Shown: positions 46,352 through 54,449 of the stretch, one piece after another | Layout of the letters: every line of letters begins with the position of its first letter | How positions within the stretch are numbered: the first letter of the stretch is position 1 | Source of the DNA: Paulinella micropora | Taxonomy: Eukaryota > Cercozoa > Imbricatea > Euglyphida | NCBI GenBank assembly: GCA_009731375.1 | Contig: BJOX01000036.1 | Span: forward strand, 722,151 to 776,599 | Reading direction: 5' to 3' | DNA length: 54,449 bases | Program-made: the position numbers and the translations under genes | The notes under the pieces: model-generated | Seen by the model: only the letters and a program-made list of their open reading frames with translations | Told to the model about the DNA's origin: nothing | The model's database searches: none

Positions 46352-49300
46352 CTATAGCATCAGATCCAGATCCTGGACATGTGCCTCCATTGGGTCACCG
46401 GGGTCAGCCGATCCCAACGCATTGTCAGAACACAAAATAGACATAGCAGCAACAGCAACAGCAGGGGCAGATGGGGGCTGTGAAGTGCATGAAGAGCTAG
46501 ATGCGAGGGTGTTAGCTGAAGAGAAGAACTCGGAGACACTACGCTGCGCTCCCGAACCCCTCTCTCTAGCCAGGACGTCCACACTGCGCGGACGGCCGCG
46601 CCGCGCAACATCAACGTCACTTGGGGGAGAGGGTGGGACAGAAGCTGATGGAACCTCAGTGAGGTCAATCACCTCCTCGCCCCCATCCTCCACCCCAAGC
46701 TCCTCCCTTTTACCCTCCCTAGCAGACCAACACTCAGACACATATGATCCAAACAACACATCCAACTTTGGAGGGGGACGCAACGCTGTAACCCCTAACA
46801 ACGCAGCAAGCCTAAAGTTACTGCGGAAGCGCGACTTCCCCTGAAAAAGCTTACAAAACAATCGTGATTGATCCACAGGCGACATATCATCCCAACCCTG
46901 CCGCACAGAGCCCTCCCGCTCCCGCCCAAGCAACACATCCTCCACCACAACCTCACCGCCTACGACCTCACCACCCTCCTCACTCCCTCCATCCCCCTCA
47001 GCACCCCCCACAGCCATGCCACCGAGCCTCTGCATACTCAGCAACAGCTGCTTACGTCTCCCCTCATGCATGGGGCAATCCCATAAGAAGTGCGCAAGGG
47101 ACTCATTGACATCATCATGACAACAGAAGCAGCGAGGGGACATGCCACTGACCAACTTGCTGCGGTACAACCGAAGGCGGTTGTTGCAGCTGAGCAACCT
47201 TCTCCGAAGCAGATTATAATGCGCATCATCAAGGGCTACCCATCTTGGGAACTCCTTAGTTCCAAAGACTTGTCTTAGGATGACTCGCAGGCCATCAGTA
47301 AGATCGCTGCCTGCCTCTCGCTTGTCCCACATCAGTTGCTGCACCATCTTGACGTCCTGCTGAAGGGCCCACTTGTCCACAGTCGAACACCAACCCTCGA
47401 GGTCCTTCTCTGAGCTATTTAGGAGCTCCTGAAGCCCTTGTTGTAGATCCATTGAGTCCCTGATAGCGCCTTCGGCCTCCGCAGTCCAGTCGGATTTGAC
47501 TTGAGATGCGATGACAGGAAATCGCTTCTCCGGTAGAACACGCAGCCGTCCATAGAACTTCAGTTGCGCCGCCCGCCGCAAACGCTCCGCACTCAAAGAG
47601 CGCGCCAGAAAGAGTGTAATCCACTTGCTTGTCTTAGGGCTGATGCCGAGAATCATCCTCATGGGGCGCAGCATTGCTGCCTCCAGCTTGGTGAGCTGCG
47701 ATACGGGGGCACGCCAGACATCGAAGGCGTACTTCAGCTTGGCCCCCACAAGTTGATTCCAGCACATGAGACGATACCTAGCTTGTATCTCACCTGCACA
47801 CCACAAAGAGTACCAACCTGCGGTGGCGACTTCAGTGACACGCGTAGCCCGCAGGGCCTGCTCCTTCCACTTCAGGTCGTCGGTGATAACCACTCCCAGG
47901 TACTTGTACTGACTGGTGACACAAAGCTTCTGGCCGCGAAACCACACCACGGGCTCACCTCGCTCCCTGATACTTGGTCGTTTCGCCTTGCTCGACGTGT
48001 AAATGGGCATGATTTCCGTCTTGCCGGGCTTCAAGTTGACTTCCAGCCGGTAATCTTCCGCGAACTTGGCCACAACATTGACCATCTTCTGGAGCTCGGT
48101 GCGACTGTGAGCGATGAGGGCCACGTCGTCCGCGTATAGAAGTGCCTTGATGTCGTTCAGCCGCTTCACATCCGTGATCTTGAGGGCACTCGCCAGCCGA
48201 TCACACAGCTCATCCATAAAGACGTTGAAGAGTGTGGGAGAGAGAGGGGACCCCTGTTGGACGCCTACACCCTCCAGTACTTCGGGGGTGAGTGCTCCAT
48301 CAACTAGCACTTGCGACGAAGTCTGCTCGTAGCACCTGCGTAGCGTGCGCCAGAACTTGCCCCTTACACCCAGCTTCCAGAGCCTCTCAAATAGGCCATC
48401 TCTCCAAACAGACGGGAAAGCCTTGCGTAGATCGACGAACAGGACATACGACTCCCGCTTCTGCTGCTGACGCCCCTTCAACCTCTGCCAAAGGGTAAAG
48501 ACCTGATCCGTAGTGCGACGCCCCGGGCGGAAGCCTCCCTGCTCTGGACGTAGCTTATCCGGGCCATCCACGAAGAGCGTTAGACGAGTAGCTAATAAGG
48601 ACAGATACAGCTTACCAAGGCAACTAATAATCGAGATATCCCTCCAGTTGTCAGGATCCGTAGGATCCCCACCCTTGGGGATATTGACGATGATTCCCTT
48701 GCCCCAAGCTTTTGGAGTCCTCTCGGCTTCTCGAATCCAGTTGAAGTACCAAATAGCCATTGATGTAGGCGCCGCCCGCCATACTTGAGCATCTCGTTCT
48801 TCACTTTGTCCTCGCCACAAAGCTTTGTGGTTATTCAGGGCACGTTGCCTTGCAAGGACCTCCTCTTGCGTGAACGGCTTGTCCAGCTCTTCGCAAGTGT
48901 CTTCACCTACTTCGTGCTCCTTCATAGCCCGGGCCACCTCATCTCTGAAGCGATCGTTCCAGTGGAACTGCCGCTTAGCTTCGGCTTCCTCCCACTCCAG
49001 CGAGCCTGCTTCTGCACAGCACTCCACCACAACAGCCGCACTTGCCGGATTTTCCCGTGGCTTCACCGAATTTTTCCGAAATTCCTCCCACCGAGCGACC
49101 TTTTCCGGCAGCGTACACGCCAGTGAGCCATCCTCCCTTTGCACCGGCGCGGAGACCTTCGTTCTGCGTGCCCCGCCAAGCCGCTTCGCGAGTAGCCAAA
49201 AGCGCTTTGAGGATTGCTCGCGTTGACATTTGACCGCTTCTTCCTGCACTTGCTTGAAGGAGGCGGACTTCTTGGCCCGAGTTGCCTTCCGAATTTGCTT

Positions 49301-51460
49301 GCGGAGCCGTAGCCAATTCAGACGGGCTTCCGCATTCGATTCATCCCTCCTGTATGCTGCGTAGGCCTCCCGGCGCTGCTGAATGAGCTCCTTTAGCTCC
49401 CCGTCGAACCAATTGTTGGTGAAACGGGGTCGTATACATCTGGAGCCAAGGACCCGGTGCGCCGCCATTCGGAAGGACTGCGCCACTCGCTCGGTGACGT
49501 CATCTACCACCCGTTGGCTGTCGGCACCACCCGATAGGTCAAGCTCAGGCAGCTGATGCACTCCAAGCTTCTGTAGGCAATGCTGGAATACGTCATCGAA
49601 CTTGTCGCGTAGATAATCCAGCGCTTGCTTCGCAGCGTGATCATTACCCGAGACACCAGCACCAATAAGCTTATCAACACGAAAGGACCTGTAAGGTTTC
49701 GCAGCCCGCTTTGGCCGGCGCTGGCCGCTCCACGTCAGTTCGGCCCATACTGCCTTGTGGTCCGTATCAAGATCATCTTCGCATACTCCGAACTTTGCTC
49801 CAGATGCCAAGCCAGGCGACGCGCAGATGTAATCGAGGAGGTGCTTGCCTGTGCCCATGCCGCGCTGCTCACGCCGGGACCACCAGTAGGACCCTTCCAC
49901 TGGGCACGAGAAGCCGCTCAGATTTCGCAGGCCCGTAGCGACGAGGACAGCCGCGAGTCTCTTGCCGTTCTCCGAACGTACCGGTGCTCCCTTATCATCG
50001 ACCTCCCCGTGCTGACCGACGATGCCCTCCTCTTTTCGGCTGCATGCCGGCCCGAGCTTCGCGTTGGCATCCGCCACCGTGACCACAAGACCTTTGGCTC
50101 CAAAAAAAGCTATAGCTGCCTGCCAGGCCGCATACGCCTCTGACGACTCTTCTTCCTGCGTTTCCTGGGGAAAGTAGCCGTTGCCCACATAGATATCCTG
50201 AGCGCCGGTAACACCCGAGGCGATACGCAGCCACACTTGCTGCCGGTGGTCGACGGGGGCTGACACCAGGTTGCAATACGGACCAAGGAAGTTAGCCACC
50301 GCGAATAGAACCCCACCCTTGCAGCGATTTTTCTCGCTGACCTCCGCAGGTTTTCCAAAAATCCGGAATCCATCCAGGCTGCATTTGGAAAGTTGCTTCT
50401 TGCCCATGCGGTGCTCCTGAGCCCCGATGACTAGCCAGCCCTCGTGCTTGTAGAATGATGCCCATTCCGCCGTGCCTACGTTGTCGTATCCCGTTTTACC
50501 CTGCCAGTTGTGACTCGCGACGAGTAGCTTGAAGCCGGTATCGAACTGCTTGGAGCGGTGCTTCTTGGCTCGTTTCCGGACCCGACGGCCGCGCTTGGCT
50601 TCCGCCCTCGTGCTGCCCCCCTCTGCAGGTGCTTGCGCAGGTTGGTCCCCCACTGCACTGGCCGCCGAATGCAGGGGCACCACATGCACATCAGCACACT
50701 CAGACACACACTTAGGTGCATCGGCAGCCAATTCCGAAGACACCACCTGCACATCATCGACACATTCTTCATGCAGAGGCAAGACGCGATATCCCGTCGC
50801 AGCTTCCTCCTTCCGGACCGCCGCTTCCCCACGCAGATGGATGCGAATAAGCCTTCGGACACGTTCCCTGTCCCTGAACCTGCGCCCAAGGGCCACATTG
50901 ACCCCTCTGCCGAAGAATTTGAGATGTTTGAGTTGCTGCAACGCCGTCTGCCTGCTGTCATCGTCCTCGTAGACCAGCTCCAGGTGACGAGACATTCGCT
51001 GGCCTTGCCACTCCATTACCGGGACCACCAGACCAAGACCGCTCATTTTGGAGGCGATCTCCTGTAGATTGGCGCGTTCTGAGAGCCCCCAGACAATCAG
51101 ATTACGCCCGTCCTTGTCGTACCGATCTACCCGCCGGTACCGTCGAGGCGGCGGTGCCATCTGCCATATAGCGCCGCTCGCCTTATGTTGAAGCGCCGAC
51201 CCGTGTGCCAGGTTTGGGGAGGAAGGATGAGGCGCAGCTAAGATAGCCTCTCCACGTGGTTCAGGAATTCCGTCATATACGCGAGCCCTCATCCTCCCAT
51301 CCTGGGACATCGGGCCAGAGCCCGTCGAAGAGGCATTCCCACGGGGATTGTCCAGGTCTTCGGCGATTCTACCTTGTCCCATAAGGGCCACAGTGGTAGC
51401 TCCGTGCTTCGCGTATTTGTAATCCATTGAGAGTAGTAGACGGCCAATGTCGCTGGCCAT
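46352..51460 (-). CDS. LINE polyprotein: RRM-like, endonuclease, reverse transcriptase, zinc knuckle, SIM/AT-hook/PIP tail
   Basis: An intact 1702-codon frame from the ATG at 51460 (the open frame begins one codon earlier with GTG). Residues 118-210 (RNLIVWGLSE) resemble the RNA-binding part of LINE ORF1 proteins. A basic stretch KRGRRVRKRAKKHRS is at about 289-303. The exonuclease-endonuclease-phosphatase fold spans about 310-575, with N318, E349, D464, N466, D543 and D567-H568 at expected positions. Reverse transcriptase spans about 910-1160: FVDLRKAF (D1010), QQGSPLSP, and YADD (1109-1112). The zinc knuckle is C1444, C1447, H1457, C1462. The tail has VIDLT (1597-1601), RRGRPR (1620-1625) and QRSVSEFF (1639-1646). 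The enzyme would nick DNA and copy its own RNA at the nick. Roles of the tail motifs are inferred. The lack of stops suggests recent activity. Confidence 0.93.
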   Translation of the reverse strand: MASDIGRLLLSMDYKYAKHGATTVALMGQGRIAEDLDNPRGNASSTGSGPMSQDGRMRARVYDGIPEPRGEAILAAPHPSSPNLAHGSALQHKASGAIWQMAPPPRRYRRVDRYDKDGRNLIVWGLSERANLQEIASKMSGLGLVVPVMEWQGQRMSRHLELVYEDDDSRQTALQQLKHLKFFGRGVNVALGRRFRDRERVRRLIRIHLRGEAAVRKEEAATGYRVLPLHEECVDDVQVVSSELAADAPKCVSECADVHVVPLHSAASAVGDQPAQAPAEGGSTRAEAKRGRRVRKRAKKHRSKQFDTGFKLLVASHNWQGKTGYDNVGTAEWASFYKHEGWLVIGAQEHRMGKKQLSKCSLDGFRIFGKPAEVSEKNRCKGGVLFAVANFLGPYCNLVSAPVDHRQQVWLRIASGVTGAQDIYVGNGYFPQETQEEESSEAYAAWQAAIAFFGAKGLVVTVADANAKLGPACSRKEEGIVGQHGEVDDKGAPVRSENGKRLAAVLVATGLRNLSGFSCPVEGSYWWSRREQRGMGTGKHLLDYICASPGLASGAKFGVCEDDLDTDHKAVWAELTWSGQRRPKRAAKPYRSFRVDKLIGAGVSGNDHAAKQALDYLRDKFDDVFQHCLQKLGVHQLPELDLSGGADSQRVVDDVTERVAQSFRMAAHRVLGSRCIRPRFTNNWFDGELKELIQQRREAYAAYRRDESNAEARLNWLRLRKQIRKATRAKKSASFKQVQEEAVKCQREQSSKRFWLLAKRLGGARRTKVSAPVQREDGSLACTLPEKVARWEEFRKNSVKPRENPASAAVVVECCAEAGSLEWEEAEAKRQFHWNDRFRDEVARAMKEHEVGEDTCEELDKPFTQEEVLARQRALNNHKALWRGQSEERDAQVWRAAPTSMAIWYFNWIREAERTPKAWGKGIIVNIPKGGDPTDPDNWRDISIISCLGKLYLSLLATRLTLFVDGPDKLRPEQGGFRPGRRTTDQVFTLWQRLKGRQQQKRESYVLFVDLRKAFPSVWRDGLFERLWKLGVRGKFWRTLRRCYEQTSSQVLVDGALTPEVLEGVGVQQGSPLSPTLFNVFMDELCDRLASALKITDVKRLNDIKALLYADDVALIAHSRTELQKMVNVVAKFAEDYRLEVNLKPGKTEIMPIYTSSKAKRPSIRERGEPVVWFRGQKLCVTSQYKYLGVVITDDLKWKEQALRATRVTEVATAGWYSLWCAGEIQARYRLMCWNQLVGAKLKYAFDVWRAPVSQLTKLEAAMLRPMRMILGISPKTSKWITLFLARSLSAERLRRAAQLKFYGRLRVLPEKRFPVIASQVKSDWTAEAEGAIRDSMDLQQGLQELLNSSEKDLEGWCSTVDKWALQQDVKMVQQLMWDKREAGSDLTDGLRVILRQVFGTKEFPRWVALDDAHYNLLRRRLLSCNNRLRLYRSKLVSGMSPRCFCCHDDVNESLAHFLWDCPMHEGRRKQLLLSMQRLGGMAVGGAEGDGGSEEGGEVVGGEVVVEDVLLGREREGSVRQGWDDMSPVDQSRLFCKLFQGKSRFRSNFRLAALLGVTALRPPPKLDVLFGSYVSECWSAREGKREELGVEDGGEEVIDLTEVPSASVPPSPPSDVDVARRGRPRSVDVLARERGSGAQRSVSEFFSSANTLASSSSCTSQPPSAPAVAVAAMSILCSDNALGSADPGDPMEAHVQDLDLML
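46364..46388 (-). promoter_or_regulatory. LINE 3' recognition module: GGCACATG plus hairpin
   Basis: On the minus strand, ATGGAGGCACATG is followed by TCCAGGATCTGGA, a 5-bp stem with a GAT loop. It lies inside the last codons of the ORF. The equivalent position in the SINE, element B and the neighbour LINE also has a hairpin of different sequence. Confidence 0.5.
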
Positions 51461-51480
51461 CACCGCCGCGCCTCTTTACG

Positions 51481-52451
51481 CCGAGGAAAGCGCCCGTCCA
51501 TGCAAATAGCATCGGCGGTATCTGCAACACACACTACACGCATTTCCGCCGGTGTCACTGGACGCTGCCGCGTCGCTTCGTGCCCTTCTAGAGTAGTCAG
51601 CACCCCCAGCGTCACCAGAACCTGCCTCACGCACTACACACACTCTCCATCGCATCGCCAACGCCTCTACTCTCATGCCTTATGGACTTTCAGCTGCTCC
51701 TAACAATACACATCATGAGGTACGGTTGTCCCCGAGTGGAGCCAGATCGGACGGCGTGCCGCTGAAACTCCTTCCCCCACGTGGGTATAGAAGGCGCGAA
51801 CCTAGCGGTACCTATAGGGTCTTACAGACAAGTATAGTAATCCCAGCCGAAGCTGCTCAGTTAGAAATGCAACGGTGGAGGGTGTGAATGCATGGGGCAA
51901 GGCACGGCAACGCAGCAAGGCACTGGCAAGGCATTGGGACCGACTGAAGCCCCTCTCCAACGTGCGCTCATCATGTGTTCCAGTTAGGCAACCCCGAAGA
52001 AGCGAAGATAGGGAGGAGACAAAACCCAGATAGGATGAAGATAGGATTAACATGAAGCCGAAATGGAGCCGAGTTGGAACAGGTCAACTCAGCCCCATCT
52101 CGGCTCAATGTGAATCCTATCTTCAACCCATCTCGGTACTGTTTCCTCCCAATGCTCACCTCAACAAGATCACCAAACCGGAACTGGAAGCCCCCAGGCA
52201 TTTACTCGGCAGGAAATTCGGCGAAAATGGGCTAACCAGGAAACCAGACCCAAACCAACAGCCAAGAAAAACGAGCCAACCAACAATCCAACAGACAACC
52301 CCAACAACTGCCTGGCCGAACCCCTACCGAGTAAATGCCCAGTTGAGAGTTGCGCATATCCCGGTGACCGCCCTCCCCAAGCGGTCACCTTCGTGGGGAG
52401 AGGCCCAACCACCTCCTCTTCCCGTGGAGTGCCATCTTGTGCACCCCTCCA
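51481..52451. other. LINE upstream region
   Basis: It may hold the 5' untranslated part of the LINE. A 66-codon Cys/Arg-rich minus-strand frame (51476-51676) is not convincing. A strong hairpin lies at 52037-52124. Otherwise nothing was recognised. Confidence 0.4.
52037..52124. other. 88-bp imperfect hairpin
   Basis: The arms 52037-52076 and 52085-52124 match at 34 of 40 positions with an 8-base loop. The outer part GAAGATAGGATT is perfect. It could be a small fold-back element or a hairpin RNA. Confidence 0.6.
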
Positions 52452-52465
52452 TAATAAAACTAATA

Positions 52466-52496
<31 letters not shown>

Positions 52497-52498
52497 TG

Positions 52499-52552
<54 letters not shown>

Positions 52553-52561
52553 GTAATAATA

Positions 52562-52614
<53 letters not shown>
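52452..52614. repeat. LINE 2 tail array, (ATT)n on the minus strand
   Basis: About 160 bp of AAT with AGT and ATG variants, next to the 3' end of the second LINE. Confidence 0.95.
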
Positions 52615-52617
<3 letters not shown>

Positions 52618-52625
52618 CTTATCAG

Positions 52626-54449
52626 TCAATTGGCCTTTGATCCTGTCGGACATGTGCCTCCATTGGTAGCACGGGACCGTTCGGTGACGCGGCTCCGCTC
52701 CAAAGACTCGACTGGCAGTGCAATGTGCAAATGAGCGTGCTGTGCATGTGCAAGTGGGTGCAAGGAGTGAGAGGAGTTATCTGCCGAGAAGAAGTCCGCG
52801 ACGCTGCGCTGACCTCCACCTACAACAGATCTAGCCAGACATTCTACCTGACTAGGCCTTCCCCTCCTTCTACCCACCTCCTGAACGACCGTGAGGTCGA
52901 TCACCTCCTCCTCCTTCTCCGCCCCCTCTGCCTCCCTGATCTGCGCCTCCAACTCCTCCCACTCCTTCCAGATGGTGGCAACAAACCTTCCTAACTCCTC
53001 CTCCACCTCTTCTGGGACAGGGATAAACAACGCCGAGCATCGCCGCCATCTTTTCATCCTCCCCCTTCAGTCATTCCTCTTTGAAGAGCCTCATCTCCTC
53101 CTCCGCCTCCCGCAGGTCCCTGTGATAAAGCCCTCCTCGATTCAGCATGAGGGGCTGCCGGGCTTGCGCCTCATCGATAAACTTAAACAGTGCCTCACGA
53201 GAGCTCGCAAACGTTGGGCAACGCAGCAGGAAGTGACGTAACGACTCGTTAACCTCAGTGCCACACAAGGCGAAACAGCTTGAGCAGTCCGGCGAGCATG
53301 AGCCAAATTTGGACCGGTAGAGGCGAAGGCGATTGTTGCAGCTCAACAATCGCCTTCTGATAAGGTTTTGACTTCCCCCCTCCAGCGCCCGCCAACGTGG
53401 GAAAGCAGAGCGGGAAGACATCTGGCTACGCAGCACCCTAAGCCCATCAGAGGGCTTAGCCTGCCGCTCCCAGCCAGCTATTTCCTGCCGGACAGACCAT
53501 TGCTTTATCACCTCGTTCCAGTTCGCCAGAGCGGCCCGCCAGTCCTTATCATCTACCGTGCCAACTTCGTTCACGACCCGCTTGAGCGCGTCCAAGCCCT
53601 CCCGCAGCCTGTGATCTGCTAAGATCAAATTTTCCGTATTTTCCTTGGCAAGGATGCTAAAACTCGGCGTGCGGCCTAAACCCCTGGTGATGCAGCCGCT
53701 TGTGCGCGTACCAACACCCAAGATGACCCGCAGGGGCGCTACCAACGCGCCCTCCAGCTTACTCAGCTTGTTGGCGCCCGGCAGATCCCAAAAAGCCGAT
53801 GCGTAAAGCAACTTTGCGCCAACCATTTGCTGCCAATTCATCAGCCGAAGACGCGCTGGAACTTCATGGGCAATCCAGAGGGGGTAGCAGGCAGCCGTTC
53901 CCGCTACAGTGATTTCCGCCGCCCGCTTCGCTTGCGGTTTATCGGAGAGGGTGTCCGTGAGCAGAACTCCCAGGTATTTGTAGTGGTCGGTGACGTTGAG
54001 AACCTTGCCCCGGAACCTCACGCATGGGGGCGACTTTTTTGACTTGGCGTGCCCGTATATCGGCATGACTTCCGTCTTGCCCGGTTTCAGGTTGATTTCA
54101 AGCCGATAGTCCTCCACGAATGTCGCCACGACATTTACAATCTGTTGAAGCTCCGTGACACTATGCGCAATTACCGCAACGTCGTCGGCGTAAAGCAGGG
54201 TCCGTATGTCTTCGATGCGGTTGAGGTCCTCGATCTCCAACTCTTTCGCGATTCGGACCGTTAGCTCATCCATGAAGACGTTGAACAGCGACGGTGACAA
54301 TGGCGACCCTTGCTGAACTCCCATCTCTTCCAGCACTTCACCAGTGAGTTCACCATCGACTAGCACTCGCGATGACGTTCTTCGGTAAAAACGCCGCAGA
54401 ATGCGATAGAACTTGCCCTGTACCCCCATCTGGGTTAGCCTCTGAAACA
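52626..54449 (-). pseudogene. LINE 2 reverse transcriptase C-terminal half, broken near its end
   Basis: The frame is open to the window edge (FQRLTQ before the Met at 54429), so the 5' part is missing only because the window ends. It contains GVQQGSPLSPSLFNVFMDEL, YADD (54181-54192) and a Cys/His cluster with TEVNESLRHFLLRC. A TGA at about 53071 and a frame shift near 53040 separate the last 140 codons. These still carry EEEVIDLT (about 52890-52910), GRRRGRPSQ and QRSVADFF (52788-52811), aligned with the same motifs in the intact LINE. The rest of the tail is diverged. Confidence 0.85.

Larger units (their letters stand above)
46240..51480 (-). mobile_element. Full-length-looking LINE (apurinic-type endonuclease class)
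   Basis: One long ORF, a very short 3' untranslated part (TCTGAGGAAGCC) and an ATT tail. The ORF is bounded upstream by an in-frame TAA at 51476-51478. The 5' border of the element was not identified. Confidence 0.85.
52452..54449 (-). mobile_element. Second, related LINE (cut by the window edge)
   Basis: Same orientation as the intact LINE, lying directly upstream of it. The 3' end has the same ATGGAGGCACATG core, then TCCGACAGGA, which can form a 3-bp stem with a GACA loop, then CAATTGACTGATAAGTT and the ATT tail. Confidence 0.85.

Noticed and set aside
46422-46844. Plus-strand ORFs opposite the LINE (for example 46422-46844, 47564-48139, 49625-50143)
   Set aside because: They are antisense shadows of the LINE frame, with no motifs of their own.

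Overview
This window is draft eukaryotic nuclear DNA (13 runs of N), probably from a protist or alga. The evidence is GT-AG introns, a tRNA-derived SINE, two types of non-LTR retrotransposon, a Ty3-type element and a piggyBac-type transposase. No bacterial-style operon is present. I cannot name the species. About half of the window is simple repeat: TATC/GATA, TATG/TACG, TACATA, TAG, ATT, ACT and GGAA arrays.

Region 1 (1-23.7 kb, + strand). Between the tetranucleotide arrays lie short unique islands of 20-440 nt. Many are bounded by AG on the left and GT on the right, and they keep one open reading frame when joined. I model them as one gene, cut at its 5' end by the window. It has 24 exons (211-23718, 620 codons plus stop), and its introns are almost pure microsatellite. 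Nine exons are exact multiples of three in phase 0 (33-108 nt), and the others have complementary phases. No known domain was recognised. Some exons exist in several tandem, partly decayed copies. The 10.9-kb intron 7823-18743 holds SINE copies, ATT and ACT arrays and a segmental duplication.

Region 2 (24-40 kb). This holds nested mobile DNA. Head-to-tail copies of a tRNA-derived SINE and a second short element (here 'element B') are separated by (ATT)n arrays. A broken piggyBac-type transposon, the 3' part of a LINE with a restriction-like endonuclease, a Ty3-type remnant lacking a visible reverse transcriptase, and a 1.3-kb element with 47-bp inverted ends follow.

Region 3 (40-46 kb). This holds AG, GGAA and AT-rich repeats, the C-terminal part of a second broken endonuclease-type LINE on the minus strand, and a tandem pair of purine-rich copies with poly(A) ends.

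Region 4 (46.2-54.4 kb, minus strand). An apparently intact LINE ORF of 1702 codons (RRM-like region, apurinic-type endonuclease, reverse transcriptase, zinc knuckle) lies next to a decayed relative cut by the window edge. Both share a C-terminal tail with a SUMO-interaction-like VIDLT, an AT-hook-like RGRP and a PCNA-box-like QRSVxxFF. Both LINEs, the SINE and element B also share a 3' end design: a CACATG-like core (CGCATG in the SINE), then a small hairpin of changing sequence, then a short spacer, then (ATT)n. This suggests that the SINE and element B borrow the LINE machinery, and that this machinery seeds the ATT microsatellites filling the window.
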